Assembly: GCF_016919385.1 (NCBI RefSeq)
Contig: NZ_CP070351.1
Coordinates: 3,286,001-3,350,000, forward strand
Direction of reading: 5' to 3'
Length of the DNA stretch: 64,000 nt
From: Gordonia sp. PDNC005
GTDB taxonomy: Bacteria; Actinomycetota; Actinomycetes; Mycobacteriales; Mycobacteriaceae
Made by a program: the position numbers and the translations under genes. Shown here piece after piece: positions 42,191-51,334 of the stretch (position 1 is its first letter; each line of letters opens with the position of its first letter). The notes beneath the pieces were generated by a model. That model saw nothing but the letters and a program-made list of their open reading frames with translations. It was not told where the DNA came from and ran no database searches.

Positions 42191-44014
42191 ATGCGACGCC
42201 CGATCATCCGTCTGTCCGTCGTGACGACGACTGTTCTACTCACCGCGGCGCTCGGCGTCGCACCCGCGTACGCCTCACCGATCGACGACGGCCTCGCCGC
42301 TGTCGGCAATCTGCTGCCCGGTGCGCCGCACCCCGCCAAGCCGAAGACCACGAAGACCGCTCCCTCGACACCGAAGACCCGACCGACCGCGTCACCGAAG
42401 CCGTCGACGACGACGTCTGCGGCGCCAACAACGGCCGCGGCTCCGGCTGGTGAGCGTGTCGATCTGGTGGACGGCACGTCGATCCTGCTGCCGCACTACG
42501 CATCCGCCGTGACCAAGGTCTCCATGCTGACCGACGTCCGCGAACGTCTCACGGCACAGGGCATGGACCTGCTGAACCGATTGATGTCCCTCCTCCCGGG
42601 AACGAACGGTCCCAGCCGCGGAACTCCGGTCCTCACCGTGACGCCCACCGCCGGTCTCCGGTCGGGCGCGACGGTCACCGTCAGCGGCAAGGGTTACCGC
42701 AGCGGTGAGAACGTGTACGTCACCCAGACGATCGCGAAGCCGTCGTCGGGGTACCCGAGCACCTACGCCGACGCCAAGAAGGTCACGGTGGGCTCGGCCG
42801 GAACCTTCAGCACGCAGATCGCCGTCACCTCGACGTTCGGCAAAGTGAACTGCCTGCGCATGGCGTGCTTCGTCGCATCGTTCACGGCATTCCCGAAGCT
42901 CACCGACCGTAGTCAGGACGCGTGGGTGCCGATCTCGTTCAGCGCGGCGGCCCCCACGCCCGGCGGGCCGGCCGCACCAGTGGCCCCCAGGACAGGCGCG
43001 GGTCCGTCTGTCAGTGTCGACCGCACCTCCGGGCTCAATCCGTCGGGCGACTCCGTCACCGTCTCGGGCTCGGGCTTCGCCACCAGTGGTCCCGGCGTGT
43101 ACGTCGGCCTCGCGCAGTCGAACCAGTTCTCCGTCACCGACCAGTCGTCGTTCGACGATCGTGCGATCTGGGTGGCGACCAGCAACGGTCGCATGCGCGC
43201 CGACGGCTCGTTCAGCGTGCAACTCCCGGTCAAGGCGAAGTTCAGCCGCGCCGACTGCACCACCTCGCCGTGTGCGGTCTACACGTTCGCCGCACACGGC
43301 TCGTCCGACCGCAGTCAGGACACCGCCACCGGCGTCTCGTTCGCCGGAGGGCCCGCCGCCGATCGCGCCGTGGCGGTTCCGACCGACGGCGGCCGATCGC
43401 GCCCGGCGCCGCCTGCCGAGAACCGCGGCACCAGCACCGCCTCGACGTCGCTGTCGACCTCGACGATCGCCGCGAGCGGCACCACGTCGGTCACCGTGAA
43501 CGGCACCGGTTTCGCGACAACCGGCCCCGGCGTCTACGTCGGCGTCGCCGAGACCGGCAAGTACTCGACCACCGACTCCGGCGCGTACAACCCGGTGACC
43601 TGGGTTCCGTCGACTCAGATCTCCGCGAACGGCTCGTTCTCGGTGACCCTGGACGTCACCCCGGTCTTCAGCGCGGGCAACTGCATCAAGAACGCGTGCG
43701 CCGTCTACACATTCGCCGCGCACGGCTCGCACGATCGCAGCCAGGACACCTCGTCGCCGCTGACCGTCGAAGGCACCGCCGCGGAGAAGGCTCGCACGCG
43801 CAACGGCGGCCCGAAGCCCGGCGCACCGTCGTCTGCTGCTCCCGGCTCATCGACGGCCCCCGCCGTCGCTGCGGCAGGCGACCCGTCCGCGCCCACGACA
43901 ACGGCCTCGGCTCAGGACGAGGACTCGACCAACTGGTGGGCGTGGGGAGGCGGAGCGGTCGCGGTCTTGATCGCCGCTGCTGCAGGTTACGGAACCGCTC
44001 GACTCCGCAACTGA
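42191..44014 (+). CDS. Surface-anchored protein with three neocarzinostatin/Ig-like repeats
   Basis: This 607-residue exported protein has a Sec signal peptide (about 1-28), a Thr/Pro/Lys-rich linker (40-85) and three beta-sandwich repeats at about 147-250, 270-385 and 420-535. Each repeat carries the pattern G-x-x-V-T-V-x-G-x-G, a Cys pair 4-5 residues apart and a closing DRSQD motif. A Pro/Ala/Ser linker and a C-terminal membrane helix (WWAWGGGAVAVLIAAAAGYG) ending in a basic tail follow. There is no LPXTG, so it is membrane-anchored. Similar modules occur in haem-uptake surface proteins of related genera, and a candidate iron box lies upstream; a haem or iron role is inferred. ATG 42191 has AGAAGGA upstream. 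Confidence 0.65.
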   Translation: MRRPIIRLSVVTTTVLLTAALGVAPAYASPIDDGLAAVGNLLPGAPHPAKPKTTKTAPSTPKTRPTASPKPSTTTSAAPTTAAAPAGERVDLVDGTSILLPHYASAVTKVSMLTDVRERLTAQGMDLLNRLMSLLPGTNGPSRGTPVLTVTPTAGLRSGATVTVSGKGYRSGENVYVTQTIAKPSSGYPSTYADAKKVTVGSAGTFSTQIAVTSTFGKVNCLRMACFVASFTAFPKLTDRSQDAWVPISFSAAAPTPGGPAAPVAPRTGAGPSVSVDRTSGLNPSGDSVTVSGSGFATSGPGVYVGLAQSNQFSVTDQSSFDDRAIWVATSNGRMRADGSFSVQLPVKAKFSRADCTTSPCAVYTFAAHGSSDRSQDTATGVSFAGGPAADRAVAVPTDGGRSRPAPPAENRGTSTASTSLSTSTIAASGTTSVTVNGTGFATTGPGVYVGVAETGKYSTTDSGAYNPVTWVPSTQISANGSFSVTLDVTPVFSAGNCIKNACAVYTFAAHGSHDRSQDTSSPLTVEGTAAEKARTRNGGPKPGAPSSAAPGSSTAPAVAAAGDPSAPTTTASAQDEDSTNWWAWGGGAVAVLIAAAAGYGTARLRN

Positions 44015-44016
44015 TC

Positions 44017-44463
44017 TCAAGAGGTGGGCGCCAGGTGCACGTAGAGGGTCGTCGACACGGCCAGCACCTGGCGTCCCGTCTGGTTCGTGAGCGTCCGCTC
44101 GACCGCGACGAATGCTCGTCGACGATCGGGTTCGTGGTCGATCCGCATGATCTCGGCCTGACCGGACAAGACGTCACCGACGCGCACCGGACGTAGGAAT
44201 CGCACGTCGACGCTGTGTCCGGCGATCACGTGCCAGTGCCGGTACATCGCTTCGACGGACAGTCGTTGGTTGATCGCCATCGTGTGGACGCCGGATGCGA
44301 TCAGCCCGTCGTATGCGCCGTCGGCGGCCGCCGCCGCGTCGGAGTGAAAGTCTTGCGGGTCCCAGTTCTGCGCGAACTCGACGAGTTCGTCACGCGTCAC
44401 CTCGTGCCGGCCGAACCGATACACGGTCCCGACCCGCAGATCGTCGCCGTAGAGCTTGTCCAT
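44017..44463 (-). CDS. MaoC-like (R)-hydratase-fold protein
   Basis: This 148-residue hot-dog-fold protein has the hydratase catalytic pair Asp and His in NWDPQDFHSDAAAA near residues 34-41 and the strand VRFLRPVRVGDVLSGQ. MaoC proteins hydrate trans-2-enoyl-CoA; single-domain forms act on various acyl-CoAs. ATG 44463. It is convergent with the surface protein with 2 bp between stops. The SDR gene lies upstream on the same strand, so the two may form a small lipid-related operon. Confidence 0.78.
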   Translation of the reverse strand: MDKLYGDDLRVGTVYRFGRHEVTRDELVEFAQNWDPQDFHSDAAAAADGAYDGLIASGVHTMAINQRLSVEAMYRHWHVIAGHSVDVRFLRPVRVGDVLSGQAEIMRIDHEPDRRRAFVAVERTLTNQTGRQVLAVSTTLYVHLAPTS

Positions 44464-44491
44464 CGTCCGACCGTATCGGACGAGTTCGACG

Positions 44492-45301
44492 TCAGCGTTT
44501 GCGGCGGATGAGTCCCTGCATCATCTTGTGGTGGCCGAGCACCGCACGGGCACGGTCGGGCAGTCCGGTGACGACGGGACTGTCCTGGTTCGGGGAGACG
44601 ACGTGCACCGGTCCCGCGGCGAGATTCTCCAACCCTTCGCGGGCGACATCGCTCGGCCGCCCGACAACCAGTCCCGGCATGTCGAAGTCGAGCCCTGCGC
44701 GGCGCATCGCGGGCGTGTCGGTGACTCCGAGGACGAGATGCAGAACGTCGACGCCTGCCTCTCTGAGTTCCAACCACAGCCCTTCGGTGAAGATCCGCAT
44801 GAACGCCTTCGACCCTCCGTACACGGTGTGCTCCGCCGATCCGAGGTACCCGCTCATCGACCCGATCGTGACGATCCCTCCCGATCCGCGCTTGCGCATG
44901 CGGGCGCCGAAGTGATGGGCCAGCGCCATCGGCACAGTCACGTTGAGCGTCAAGACGTTCATGAACTCGCCGAGATCACCTTCGACGAACCGGGAGCCGT
45001 AACTGTTGGCGCCTGCGTTGCAGATGAGAAGCCCGACGTCGAGTCCGTGAGTCTCGTCCATCACGAGTTGAAGGTCGGAGGGGACGGTGAGGTCGGCACT
45101 GATCACGAGGACGTCCGCACCGAGTTCTCGGCATCGTTCCGCAGTGGCCTCGAGCGGCGCCTTCTTCCGCGCGACGAGGACGACGTTCACACCCGCTGCA
45201 GAGACTTGCTCGGCGAACGCTGCGCCGACGCCTTCGGAGCCCCCGACGATCACCGCCCACGGTCCGTACTTCGCTGCGTCGATTCCTCGAACGTCTGACA
45301 T
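44492..45301 (-). CDS. Short-chain dehydrogenase/reductase
   Basis: This 269-residue SDR has the nucleotide motif VIVGGSEGVGAAFA near residue 20, ICNAGANSYG near 94, the catalytic Ser in TIGSMSGYLG and the YxxxK pair in TVYGGSKAFM. The SMSGYLG/HTVYGGSK pattern is common in ketoacyl-reductase-like lipid SDRs. ATG 45301 has GGGAG upstream. It precedes the MaoC gene by 28 bp on the same strand; a reductase plus hydratase pair suggests acyl-CoA modification. The substrate is unknown. Confidence 0.8.
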   Translation of the reverse strand: MSDVRGIDAAKYGPWAVIVGGSEGVGAAFAEQVSAAGVNVVLVARKKAPLEATAERCRELGADVLVISADLTVPSDLQLVMDETHGLDVGLLICNAGANSYGSRFVEGDLGEFMNVLTLNVTVPMALAHHFGARMRKRGSGGIVTIGSMSGYLGSAEHTVYGGSKAFMRIFTEGLWLELREAGVDVLHLVLGVTDTPAMRRAGLDFDMPGLVVGRPSDVAREGLENLAAGPVHVVSPNQDSPVVTGLPDRARAVLGHHKMMQGLIRRKR

Positions 45302-45361
45302 CGCTCTCCCATGGTCGAAGGCCTGCATCGACTTCGACGCTACCTTCGCGGTGAAACAGGT

Positions 45362-46153
45362 TCAGCGCTTACGGGACCGTTCGTGGACACGGCGAAGACC
45401 GTCCAAGGTGAGGTGAGGTCTGTGGTCGGTGAGAGTGACGCACTCGCCGAACATGAGCGGTGCGAGGTAGCCCGTCGCGACAACCGCGACGTCCGCTCCG
45501 TCGAACCCGGGAACATCACGGCGGATCCGCTGGACGAGACCGTCGATCTGGCCGGCGAATCCGTAGAGGATGCCCGACTGCAGCGCTTCGACGGTGTTCT
45601 TGCCGACGACGCTGCGCGGAGGTCGCAGTTCCACCTTCCGCACGGTGACCGTGTGGTCGCTGAGCGCTCGGACAGCGAGGTCGATGCCGGGAGCGATCGC
45701 ACCTCCGAGGAACTCGCCGTTCGCCGACACCGCGTCGACGACGGTCGCCGTTCCGCAGGCGACCACGATGCACGGGCGGCCGGGGAAGTTCTCGTGTGCG
45801 GCAAGCGCGTTGGCGACCCGGTCCGTGCCGACTTCCTTCGGGTTGTCGACCAGCAGTGGGACACCCGTCCGAACCCCAGGTTCGAGCAGCACGTGCGGCC
45901 CGTTGCCGAAGTACCGCGGCAGCATCACGCGCATCTCGCGCAGAAGCGACGGCACTGTCGACAGCACTGCAACCGCCGTCACCTGGTCGACATCACGCCC
46001 GAGCAACCCACGCAGCGTCAGCGCGAGTTCGTCTGCGGTGTAGTTCGGCTGAGTATGGATGCGCCAGTCACGCACCAGTGCCGCGTTGTCACCGACGCCC
46101 GCGAAGACCCCGAGGTGGATGTTCGTGTTGCCGATGTCGACGGTGAGCAGCAT
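45362..46153 (-). CDS. coaX: Type III pantothenate kinase CoaX, with altered DxGTA motif
   Basis: This 263-residue ASKHA-fold protein phosphorylates pantothenate in CoA synthesis. The phosphate motif LLTVDIGNTNIHLGVF is intact (Asp6), and the catalytic Asp111 is present in EVGTDRVANALAAH. The next conserved motif, normally V-D-x-GTAT with a metal/K-contacting Asp, reads VVACGTATVVDAV, so Ala132 replaces Asp. Activity may therefore be lost or altered; M. tuberculosis CoaX is reported inactive in vitro. It is coupled to panD by a one-base overlap, in the order panC-panD-coaX. Confidence 0.88.
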   Translation of the reverse strand: MLLTVDIGNTNIHLGVFAGVGDNAALVRDWRIHTQPNYTADELALTLRGLLGRDVDQVTAVAVLSTVPSLLREMRVMLPRYFGNGPHVLLEPGVRTGVPLLVDNPKEVGTDRVANALAAHENFPGRPCIVVACGTATVVDAVSANGEFLGGAIAPGIDLAVRALSDHTVTVRKVELRPPRSVVGKNTVEALQSGILYGFAGQIDGLVQRIRRDVPGFDGADVAVVATGYLAPLMFGECVTLTDHRPHLTLDGLRRVHERSRKR

Positions 46154-46590
46154 CAGGCGAGGGTGGTGACGAGTTCACGCTCGGGGTGGCGCGGGTCCTT
46201 GAGACCGGAGTCGGCGGGGACGTCGGCCGGGTCGTCGCCGACACTGATCTGGCGGTTGTCGGCGTCGACGAACACCACGCGCGGTGAGTAGGCGGCCACT
46301 TCGGCCTCGTTCATCACGCCGTACGCGATGATGATGACAAGGTCGCCGGGATGCACGAGATGCGCTGCGGCGCCGTTGATCCCGATCACGCCGGTGCCGC
46401 GTTCGCCAGCGATGGCGTACGTCTCCAGGCGGTTGCCGTTGTTGATGTCGACGATCGTCACCTGCTCGCCCTCGAGGATGTCGGAGGCCTCGAGCAGGTC
46501 GGAGTCGATGGTGACCGAGCCGACGTAGTGCAGGTCGGCCTGTGTCACCGTCGCCCGGTGAATCTTGGACTTCATCATGGTGCGGAACAT
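46153..46590 (-). CDS. panD: Aspartate 1-decarboxylase PanD
   Basis: This 145-residue enzyme makes beta-alanine from aspartate for pantothenate. The proenzyme self-cleaves at Gly24-Ser25 in HYVGSVTID to give the pyruvoyl cofactor, and Tyr22 and Lys9 (KSKIHRATV) are in place. ATG 46590 has AAGAAGG upstream; a TTG two codons earlier is disfavoured. The C-terminus past about residue 115 is longer than in Escherichia coli but usual for actinobacteria. It lies between panC and coaX in the pantothenate operon. Confidence 0.95.
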   Translation of the reverse strand: MFRTMMKSKIHRATVTQADLHYVGSVTIDSDLLEASDILEGEQVTIVDINNGNRLETYAIAGERGTGVIGINGAAAHLVHPGDLVIIIAYGVMNEAEVAAYSPRVVFVDADNRQISVGDDPADVPADSGLKDPRHPERELVTTLA

Positions 46591-46592
46591 GC

Positions 46593-47486
46593 TCAACCTT
46601 CTTCTTTTCCGATGAACCCGGTACCGATCGCGACGCCGACGTTGTCGAGTAGTCGCGTGGATCCCAGTCGGGCCGCCACGAGCAGCCGCCCGTCCCCCAC
46701 TTCGGGGGGATCTTCCAGTCCTCGGCCGCGCAGCGCGAGGTAGTCGACCTCGATGCTCGGCTCGGTGTCGAGCACGGCTCGGGCTGCTGCGAGGATCGCG
46801 GCCTCCCCGTGCTCGGCGGCGTGAGTGCCTGCCAAGAGAGCCGCCGACAGAGTTGTCGCCAGCTCACGGTCCTGAGACGACAAGTACCGGTTGCGCGACG
46901 ACAAGGCCAGACCGTCCGCCTCGCGGACCGTCGGAACGCCGACCACCGCGACGTCGAGGTTCAGGTCGTTGACCATCTGATTGATCAGAATCAGCTGCTG
47001 GTAGTCCTTCTCGCCGAAGTACGCGACGTGCGGAGCGACGATGTTGAAGAGCTTGTTGACGACGGTCAGCATGCCCGAGAAGTGGGTGGGACGCGCGGCT
47101 CCCTCAAGGATCTCGCCTGCCGGGCCCGGGTGGATCGTCGTCCGCGGGCCGACCGGATACATGTGCTTCGCGGTGGGCGCGAACACCAGCTCGACGCCGA
47201 TCTCGCGGAGCTTGGCGACGTCGTCGTCGAACGTGCGCGGGTACGCGTCGAGGTCCTCGCCCGCGCCGAACTGCAGCGGATTGACGAAGATCGAGACGAC
47301 CACCACCGTGCCGAGGTCCTGTGCGGTCCGCACCAACTGCAGGTGCCCTTCGTGGAGGGCGCCCATCGTCGGGACGAGCGCCACACGCTTGCCCGTCCCG
47401 CGCAGTGCTTTGGTGATGCGACGCATCACGGCGGGATCGCTGTGGACGGTCAGCTCGCCGGGAGTGAACAGGGGTGCATCGGTCAC
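46593..47486 (-). CDS. panC: Pantothenate synthetase PanC
   Basis: This 297-residue enzyme condenses pantoate and beta-alanine with ATP. Motifs are the ATP-binding [15 protein letters not shown] near residue 38, [15 protein letters not shown] near 65, [13 protein letters not shown] near 155 and the KMSKS-like SSRNRYLS near 195. GTG 47486 has GGAGG upstream and overlaps the upstream gene's stop. It is followed 2 bp later by panD. Confidence 0.95.
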   Translation of the reverse strand: MTDAPLFTPGELTVHSDPAVMRRITKALRGTGKRVALVPTMGALHEGHLQLVRTAQDLGTVVVVSIFVNPLQFGAGEDLDAYPRTFDDDVAKLREIGVELVFAPTAKHMYPVGPRTTIHPGPAGEILEGAARPTHFSGMLTVVNKLFNIVAPHVAYFGEKDYQQLILINQMVNDLNLDVAVVGVPTVREADGLALSSRNRYLSSQDRELATTLSAALLAGTHAAEHGEAAILAAARAVLDTEPSIEVDYLALRGRGLEDPPEVGDGRLLVAARLGSTRLLDNVGVAIGTGFIGKEEG

Positions 47487-48400
47487 GGGTGTGCCTCCAG
47501 CATTTCGCGGAGGGCCGGTGCGGAATCGTGCTGGGCTGCAGCTCGACCGGCGAGCACACGATAACCGTGAGCAATGCCCTCGTGGACGTCGGACAGTTCA
47601 TCAAGGTGTCGGGCGACTGTGTTGATGTCGCCGCGGGCGACGGGACCCGTCAACGCGGACCGTCCCTGTGCGAGCACGTTCTCCAACGACGCGGTGACCA
47701 GCGGCGCAAGAAGCTGCTCAGCCAGGCCGATGGACCCACCGTCGACGGTCGCGGTGCTCGCGGCCTTACCGCCGGGCCCTGCGATCGCGGCTTGCAGAGC
47801 CGTGACGGCGTCGGTGATCAGAGCGTTCAAGTTGTTCGCGCCGTGTGCGAGGGCCGCGTGATAGAGCGTCCGGCTCGTCTCGGCGATGCGGATGGGCGTC
47901 GCACCCAGTTCCAGAACCAGTGCCATAGCGATCGCGTCGCCGATCTCGTCGGCCGCCGTGACGCCGAAGCACGACGCCGACAGCCGGGCGGTGTCCTCGC
48001 GAGTGCCCACAAAGGTCATGGCCGGGTGCGTCGCCAGAACGATGCCGCCACGGCGAGCGATCGGCGCCAGGATGTCCACGCCGTGTGCACCCGCGGTGTG
48101 GGTGACGATGGTTCCCGGACGGAAAGTGTCGACGTCGGCGATCTGTGCTGCGACGTCGGCGAGAACGGTGTCGGGGACGGCGACAACGATGAGATCTGAC
48201 AGCTCGACGAGTGCGGGCAGGTCGCGGATCTCGGCGGATGGCAACCGATCTTGTGCTCGGGACAAGGACTGCAGTGAGTTCGCGACGACGGACGTCACGC
48301 GATGACCTGCAGCGGCTAGAGCTTCGCCGAGCGCGGTCCCGACACGACCTGCACTCACGATCCCGACGCGTAGACGCGCCGGCGCCGTCGGTGAATTCAC
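47483..48400 (-). CDS. Rossmann-like oxidoreductase (DUF2520 family)
   Basis: This 305-residue protein has an N-terminal NAD(P)-binding fold ([21 protein letters not shown], about residues 12-32) and a C-terminal helical domain with [16 protein letters not shown]. It is the homologue of the gene before panC in M. tuberculosis (Rv3603c) and resembles ketopantoate- or prephenate-type dehydrogenases. A role in pantothenate synthesis is possible from the coupling to panC. GTG 48400 has GGAGG upstream; the longer reading frame upstream is unlike the family. Confidence 0.8.
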   Translation of the reverse strand: MNSPTAPARLRVGIVSAGRVGTALGEALAAAGHRVTSVVANSLQSLSRAQDRLPSAEIRDLPALVELSDLIVVAVPDTVLADVAAQIADVDTFRPGTIVTHTAGAHGVDILAPIARRGGIVLATHPAMTFVGTREDTARLSASCFGVTAADEIGDAIAMALVLELGATPIRIAETSRTLYHAALAHGANNLNALITDAVTALQAAIAGPGGKAASTATVDGGSIGLAEQLLAPLVTASLENVLAQGRSALTGPVARGDINTVARHLDELSDVHEGIAHGYRVLAGRAAAQHDSAPALREMLEAHP

Positions 48401-48554
48401 CGCTGCCTCCAACTCGAAGTTCCAGTCCCTCCCACATGCGGTGCGCATGCTCCGGGTACCAGACGTCCGGACACCACGATAGGCCTCCGACCATCACCTC
48501 GCCAGACGCTTGTGACTGGCTTCACCTGAAGTGCTCCCAGGCGGCGGCCAGACG

Positions 48555-49631
48555 TCAGTCGCGGCGGCGGCGACCACCGGACTTGCGTTCGCCGTCGTTC
48601 GCACCTTCGCGAAGTCGCGAGAAGAGCTCACTCGCAGGCCGACCTGCAGCGTGCGCGCCGTCTTCGTTCGGATGCGGCTGGGGTTGGGGCTGGGGCTGTG
48701 GCTGGGGACGTTGTGGGCGAGCGGGCGCCTGCCGCATCGGGCCCGACGGCGGTTCGTACGCGCCCGCGGCGAACGCGGTGCGCTGGTGACCACCGGTCTG
48801 CGGTCCCGCGGGGAACTGCGGCCGCGGGGCTGGACCGGGCTGCTGCGGACCCGGCTGCGGGCGCTGCGGTGCCTGCGGGACGGGCGGAGGCTGCGGGAAC
48901 CGGCCCGACGGAGTCGGTTGAGATTGCTGCGGTTGGGGCTGGGCGGGCTGGGACTGGGCGGGCTGCGGCTCGGCGCGGGCCGGTTCGGGAGCCGGCTCCT
49001 CGGTGACCACCGGGATGATCTCCGTCATGCCCGACGGCGGGACGTCACTCATCGGCGCATGGCGTCCCGACTCGACCGGTGGGGCCGTCGATGCGAAGTC
49101 ACGCTCGGCGGCGGCGCGGTCGTCCGAGTCTCCGGCGTACGTCACGCCTGCAAGCCCCGATCCGAGCTCGCGGGGCCGTTCGAGGCCGATCGCGATACGC
49201 GACGCAGGGAGCGGCTCGCCGAGCAACTGCTCGAGACTCGACCGCAACGCCAGGACCTGAACCTTGAGGTCTTCGAGTTCGTGGTTCGTCTCCGTCGACA
49301 TCTCGTGGCGGATCGACGCCTCGACGTCGGACTCGTACTGACGGCGGGCCGCGATCTCACGTTCCAGTTGGAGTTCGTAGACGAGCCGCAGATCGCGTGT
49401 ACGCCCTTCTGCGACGTCGGCCTGGCGGCGGTACTTCGTCACCAGGACCGCGCCGATCACCGCTGCCCACAGGGCCGCGATCACGGCGAGAGACGCCTGC
49501 ATCGACAGGTCGTCGCCCAGCACCATGAGCAGACTCGCGACCAGCGCCAGCACCACGAAGAGCGCGATCACCCACTGGCCTGCAGAAGTACGCGAACCCT
49601 GATTGGAGTCGGACTGTGCCTCGTCGGTCAT
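48555..49631 (-). CDS. Membrane protein with coiled coil and Pro/Gln-rich tail (DUF6779-like, Rv3604c homologue)
   Basis: This 358-residue protein has two N-terminal membrane helices (about residues 20-39 and 46-64). A charged coiled-coil region follows (YELQLEREIAARRQYESDVEASIRHE), then a low-complexity Pro/Gln/Ala tail from about 200 with tandem QPQ runs. The place between the panC and folK groups matches Rv3604c of M. tuberculosis, a conserved membrane protein of unknown function. ATG 49631 starts the conserved region but lacks a strong SD. The tail's DNA is a simple purine/pyrimidine-biased repeat. Confidence 0.7.
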   Translation of the reverse strand: MTDEAQSDSNQGSRTSAGQWVIALFVVLALVASLLMVLGDDLSMQASLAVIAALWAAVIGAVLVTKYRRQADVAEGRTRDLRLVYELQLEREIAARRQYESDVEASIRHEMSTETNHELEDLKVQVLALRSSLEQLLGEPLPASRIAIGLERPRELGSGLAGVTYAGDSDDRAAAERDFASTAPPVESGRHAPMSDVPPSGMTEIIPVVTEEPAPEPARAEPQPAQSQPAQPQPQQSQPTPSGRFPQPPPVPQAPQRPQPGPQQPGPAPRPQFPAGPQTGGHQRTAFAAGAYEPPSGPMRQAPARPQRPQPQPQPQPQPHPNEDGAHAAGRPASELFSRLREGANDGERKSGGRRRRD

Positions 49632-49709
49632 GCACGCCAACTTACCGGCCCGTAGACGCGTACGGACGTACCGGACCTCGGAAAGTCGTCCCCGTCGCCC
49701 CGTTCGGCT

Positions 49710-50269
49710 TTCCATCACCCCATTCCGCAGCGGCGTCGGCGTTCCGTCACCCTCACCGACGACCAGTGACACTTCTGCCGATAGGCGACAGAAATGGATC
49801 ACGAAACGCCGCGAAGGCGCGTGTGGATGAATGAGAAGTCTGTCCACAACCTGGAGACGATCAGCAGACTCCGACTCCGCTCCTTGGGGTTCGACGTCGA
49901 ACCCCAGGTGTACATCAACGGAGTGGGATTTGTTAGATCTCCTCGTCGAAGGCCGGGTGATCGTCGAGCTGGACGGGAGACAGCATCGCGACGATTCGGC
50001 GCAGTACACGAAGGACAGACGACGCGACCGCGTCGCCCAACTCGGCGACTATCTGATCCTTCGTCTGGATTCCACCGATGTGTTCGCGCGGTGGCGCGGT
50101 GCCGAGCGCGATGTACGACGTCTCGTCGAACTGACTGCCGCGCACCGATCAGCGTGAACTCGAGTGCGGCTTTTCCGTCACCGCTTTTCGTCACCAGCCT
50201 GCACAGGCGTCACCAATCCGGCGCAGAAGCGACGGAACGCCGTCGCCGGGACGGAAATAGGTGACGGAA
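49710..50269. repeat. Cluster of TTCCGTCACC-type decamers
   Basis: TTCCGTCACC occurs at 49742-49751 and 50173-50182 and inverted at 50260-50269. One-mismatch copies lie at 49710-49719 (TTCCATCACC) and 50186-50195 (TTTCGTCACC). The five copies frame the DUF559 pseudogene within 560 bp. I did not see further exact copies elsewhere in the window by eye. Confidence 0.55.
49827..50157 (+). pseudogene. DUF559 (Vsr/PD-(D/E)XK-like) nuclease-family protein, frameshifted
   Basis: Frame 1 from ATG 49827 reads MNEKSVHNLETISRLRLRSL and on through DVEPQVYINGVGFV. Family homology continues in the next frame as DLLVEGRVIVELDGRQHRDD, then DRRRDRVAQLGDYLILRLDS, to a TGA at 50157. One extra A at about 49935 (GTT-A-GATCTC) explains the break. 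Restored, it is about 109 residues, with the catalytic-type E-L-D-G-R-x-H and DRxRD motifs of DUF559 proteins. It is on the opposite strand to the surrounding conserved block and framed by short repeats. A sequencing error is the alternative to a real pseudogene. Confidence 0.75.
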
Positions 50270-50315
50270 GGCCTCTGCCGCCGGACGGACCCGCCGAGTG
50301 CGGGACCAGCCCAGG

Positions 50316-50828
50316 TCAGGCAGGAGCGGGGTCGGACGCGTCCGATTCGGCGTCCGGATCGTCCGGTGCGCGACAGCAGTGTTCCAGCCACACCGCGGCG
50401 GCGGCGAGCACGACTCCGCCGACTGCTCCGACGATCGCGGCGGGACGGTCGGCGCGCGCGGCGTCGAGCAGACCGTTGTCGAGTAGGAACACGAGCACAC
50501 CCGTCCACCCGCCTGCGGCGATCGCCCCGAGAATCGCGGACGCCTTCGCCAACACCATCACTCGCGCGACGGCGATCGGATGCAGTTGTCCACGCGCTCG
50601 ACCGATGTCACGGCCGGCTACTCGCGCCCGGACAACGAAGCCGGTGATGAACTCGAACACCGCGAGCACGTACAGGGACAGGCCGGCGGGCCACGGTAGC
50701 GAAGGAAACGCTCCGTAGTTGTAGCGGATCAGAATCCACAGTGCGAGCCCGGCGACCACCGCTATCAGGAGCAGGTCGCGGACACGTGTGACGGTCATGC
50801 GCTGCTCGTCGTCGCCGGTCTTGTTCAT
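50316..50828 (-). CDS. DUF3180-like membrane protein
   Basis: This 170-residue protein has four hydrophobic segments at about 20-35, 48-68, 92-112 and 128-149, and a short acidic Cys-containing tail. In Mycobacteriales the gene directly after folK encodes this conserved membrane protein (Rv3605c), of unknown function. ATG 50828 overlaps the folK stop (ATGA); an in-frame ATG ten codons later is an alternative. Coupling to folate genes is conserved, but no role in folate synthesis is known. Confidence 0.8.
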   Translation of the reverse strand: MNKTGDDEQRMTVTRVRDLLLIAVVAGLALWILIRYNYGAFPSLPWPAGLSLYVLAVFEFITGFVVRARVAGRDIGRARGQLHPIAVARVMVLAKASAILGAIAAGGWTGVLVFLLDNGLLDAARADRPAAIVGAVGGVVLAAAAVWLEHCCRAPDDPDAESDASDPAPA

Positions 50829-51334
50829 CGCAGCGCCCCCGCACGGCGGACGCCCGCCACCTCGGCGGAGTCCAAACCCTTGACGACCTCGACGACTGCC
50901 CGCGGGCCTGCTGCGGTGACGATCACGGCGTCGGGGTCGACTGCGAGCCACGGCACCAGCACGAAGGCCCGCAGTTCGGCGCGCGGGTGAGGGAGCGTGA
51001 GGTCCGGGTCGTCCGAAACCATCGTCTGGCCGTCGACGTCGACGGTGATCACGTCGACGTCCAGTGTCCGTGGGCCCCATCGCACGTCACGGATCCGCTC
51101 CGCTGCCCGCTCGCACGACCGGCAGAACTCGAGCCACTCCTCCGGCGTCCGATCGGCTTCGACGATCAGGGTCACGTTGGCGAAGTCGTCTTGTTCGACT
51201 CCGCCCCACGGCGCGGTGAGGTACACGTCGGACACCACGATCAGGTCATCGCCCGCAGCGTCGACGACCGAGCGCAGGAACGCCTCACGGTCGCCGATGT
51301 TCGACCCTGCGGAGAGGACTGCGCGGCTTGTCAC
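50825..51334 (-). CDS. folK: HPPK, 2-amino-4-hydroxy-6-hydroxymethyldihydropteridine pyrophosphokinase FolK
   Basis: This 169-residue kinase transfers pyrophosphate from ATP to hydroxymethyl-dihydropterin. Visible motifs are the start [34 protein letters not shown] and the signature [18 protein letters not shown] 51334 overlaps the folB stop (GTGA); the longer upstream frame is Arg-rich and unlike the family. It acts between folB and folP in the pathway. Confidence 0.93.
   Translation of the reverse strand: MTSRAVLSAGSNIGDREAFLRSVVDAAGDDLIVVSDVYLTAPWGGVEQDDFANVTLIVEADRTPEEWLEFCRSCERAAERIRDVRWGPRTLDVDVITVDVDGQTMVSDDPDLTLPHPRAELRAFVLVPWLAVDPDAVIVTAAGPRAVVEVVKGLDSAEVAGVRRAGALR

Noticed and set aside
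45362..46153. Calling coaX a pseudogene because of the missing Asp
   Set aside because: The frame is intact, the other catalytic residues are present and it is translationally coupled to panD, so it is annotated as a gene with an altered motif.
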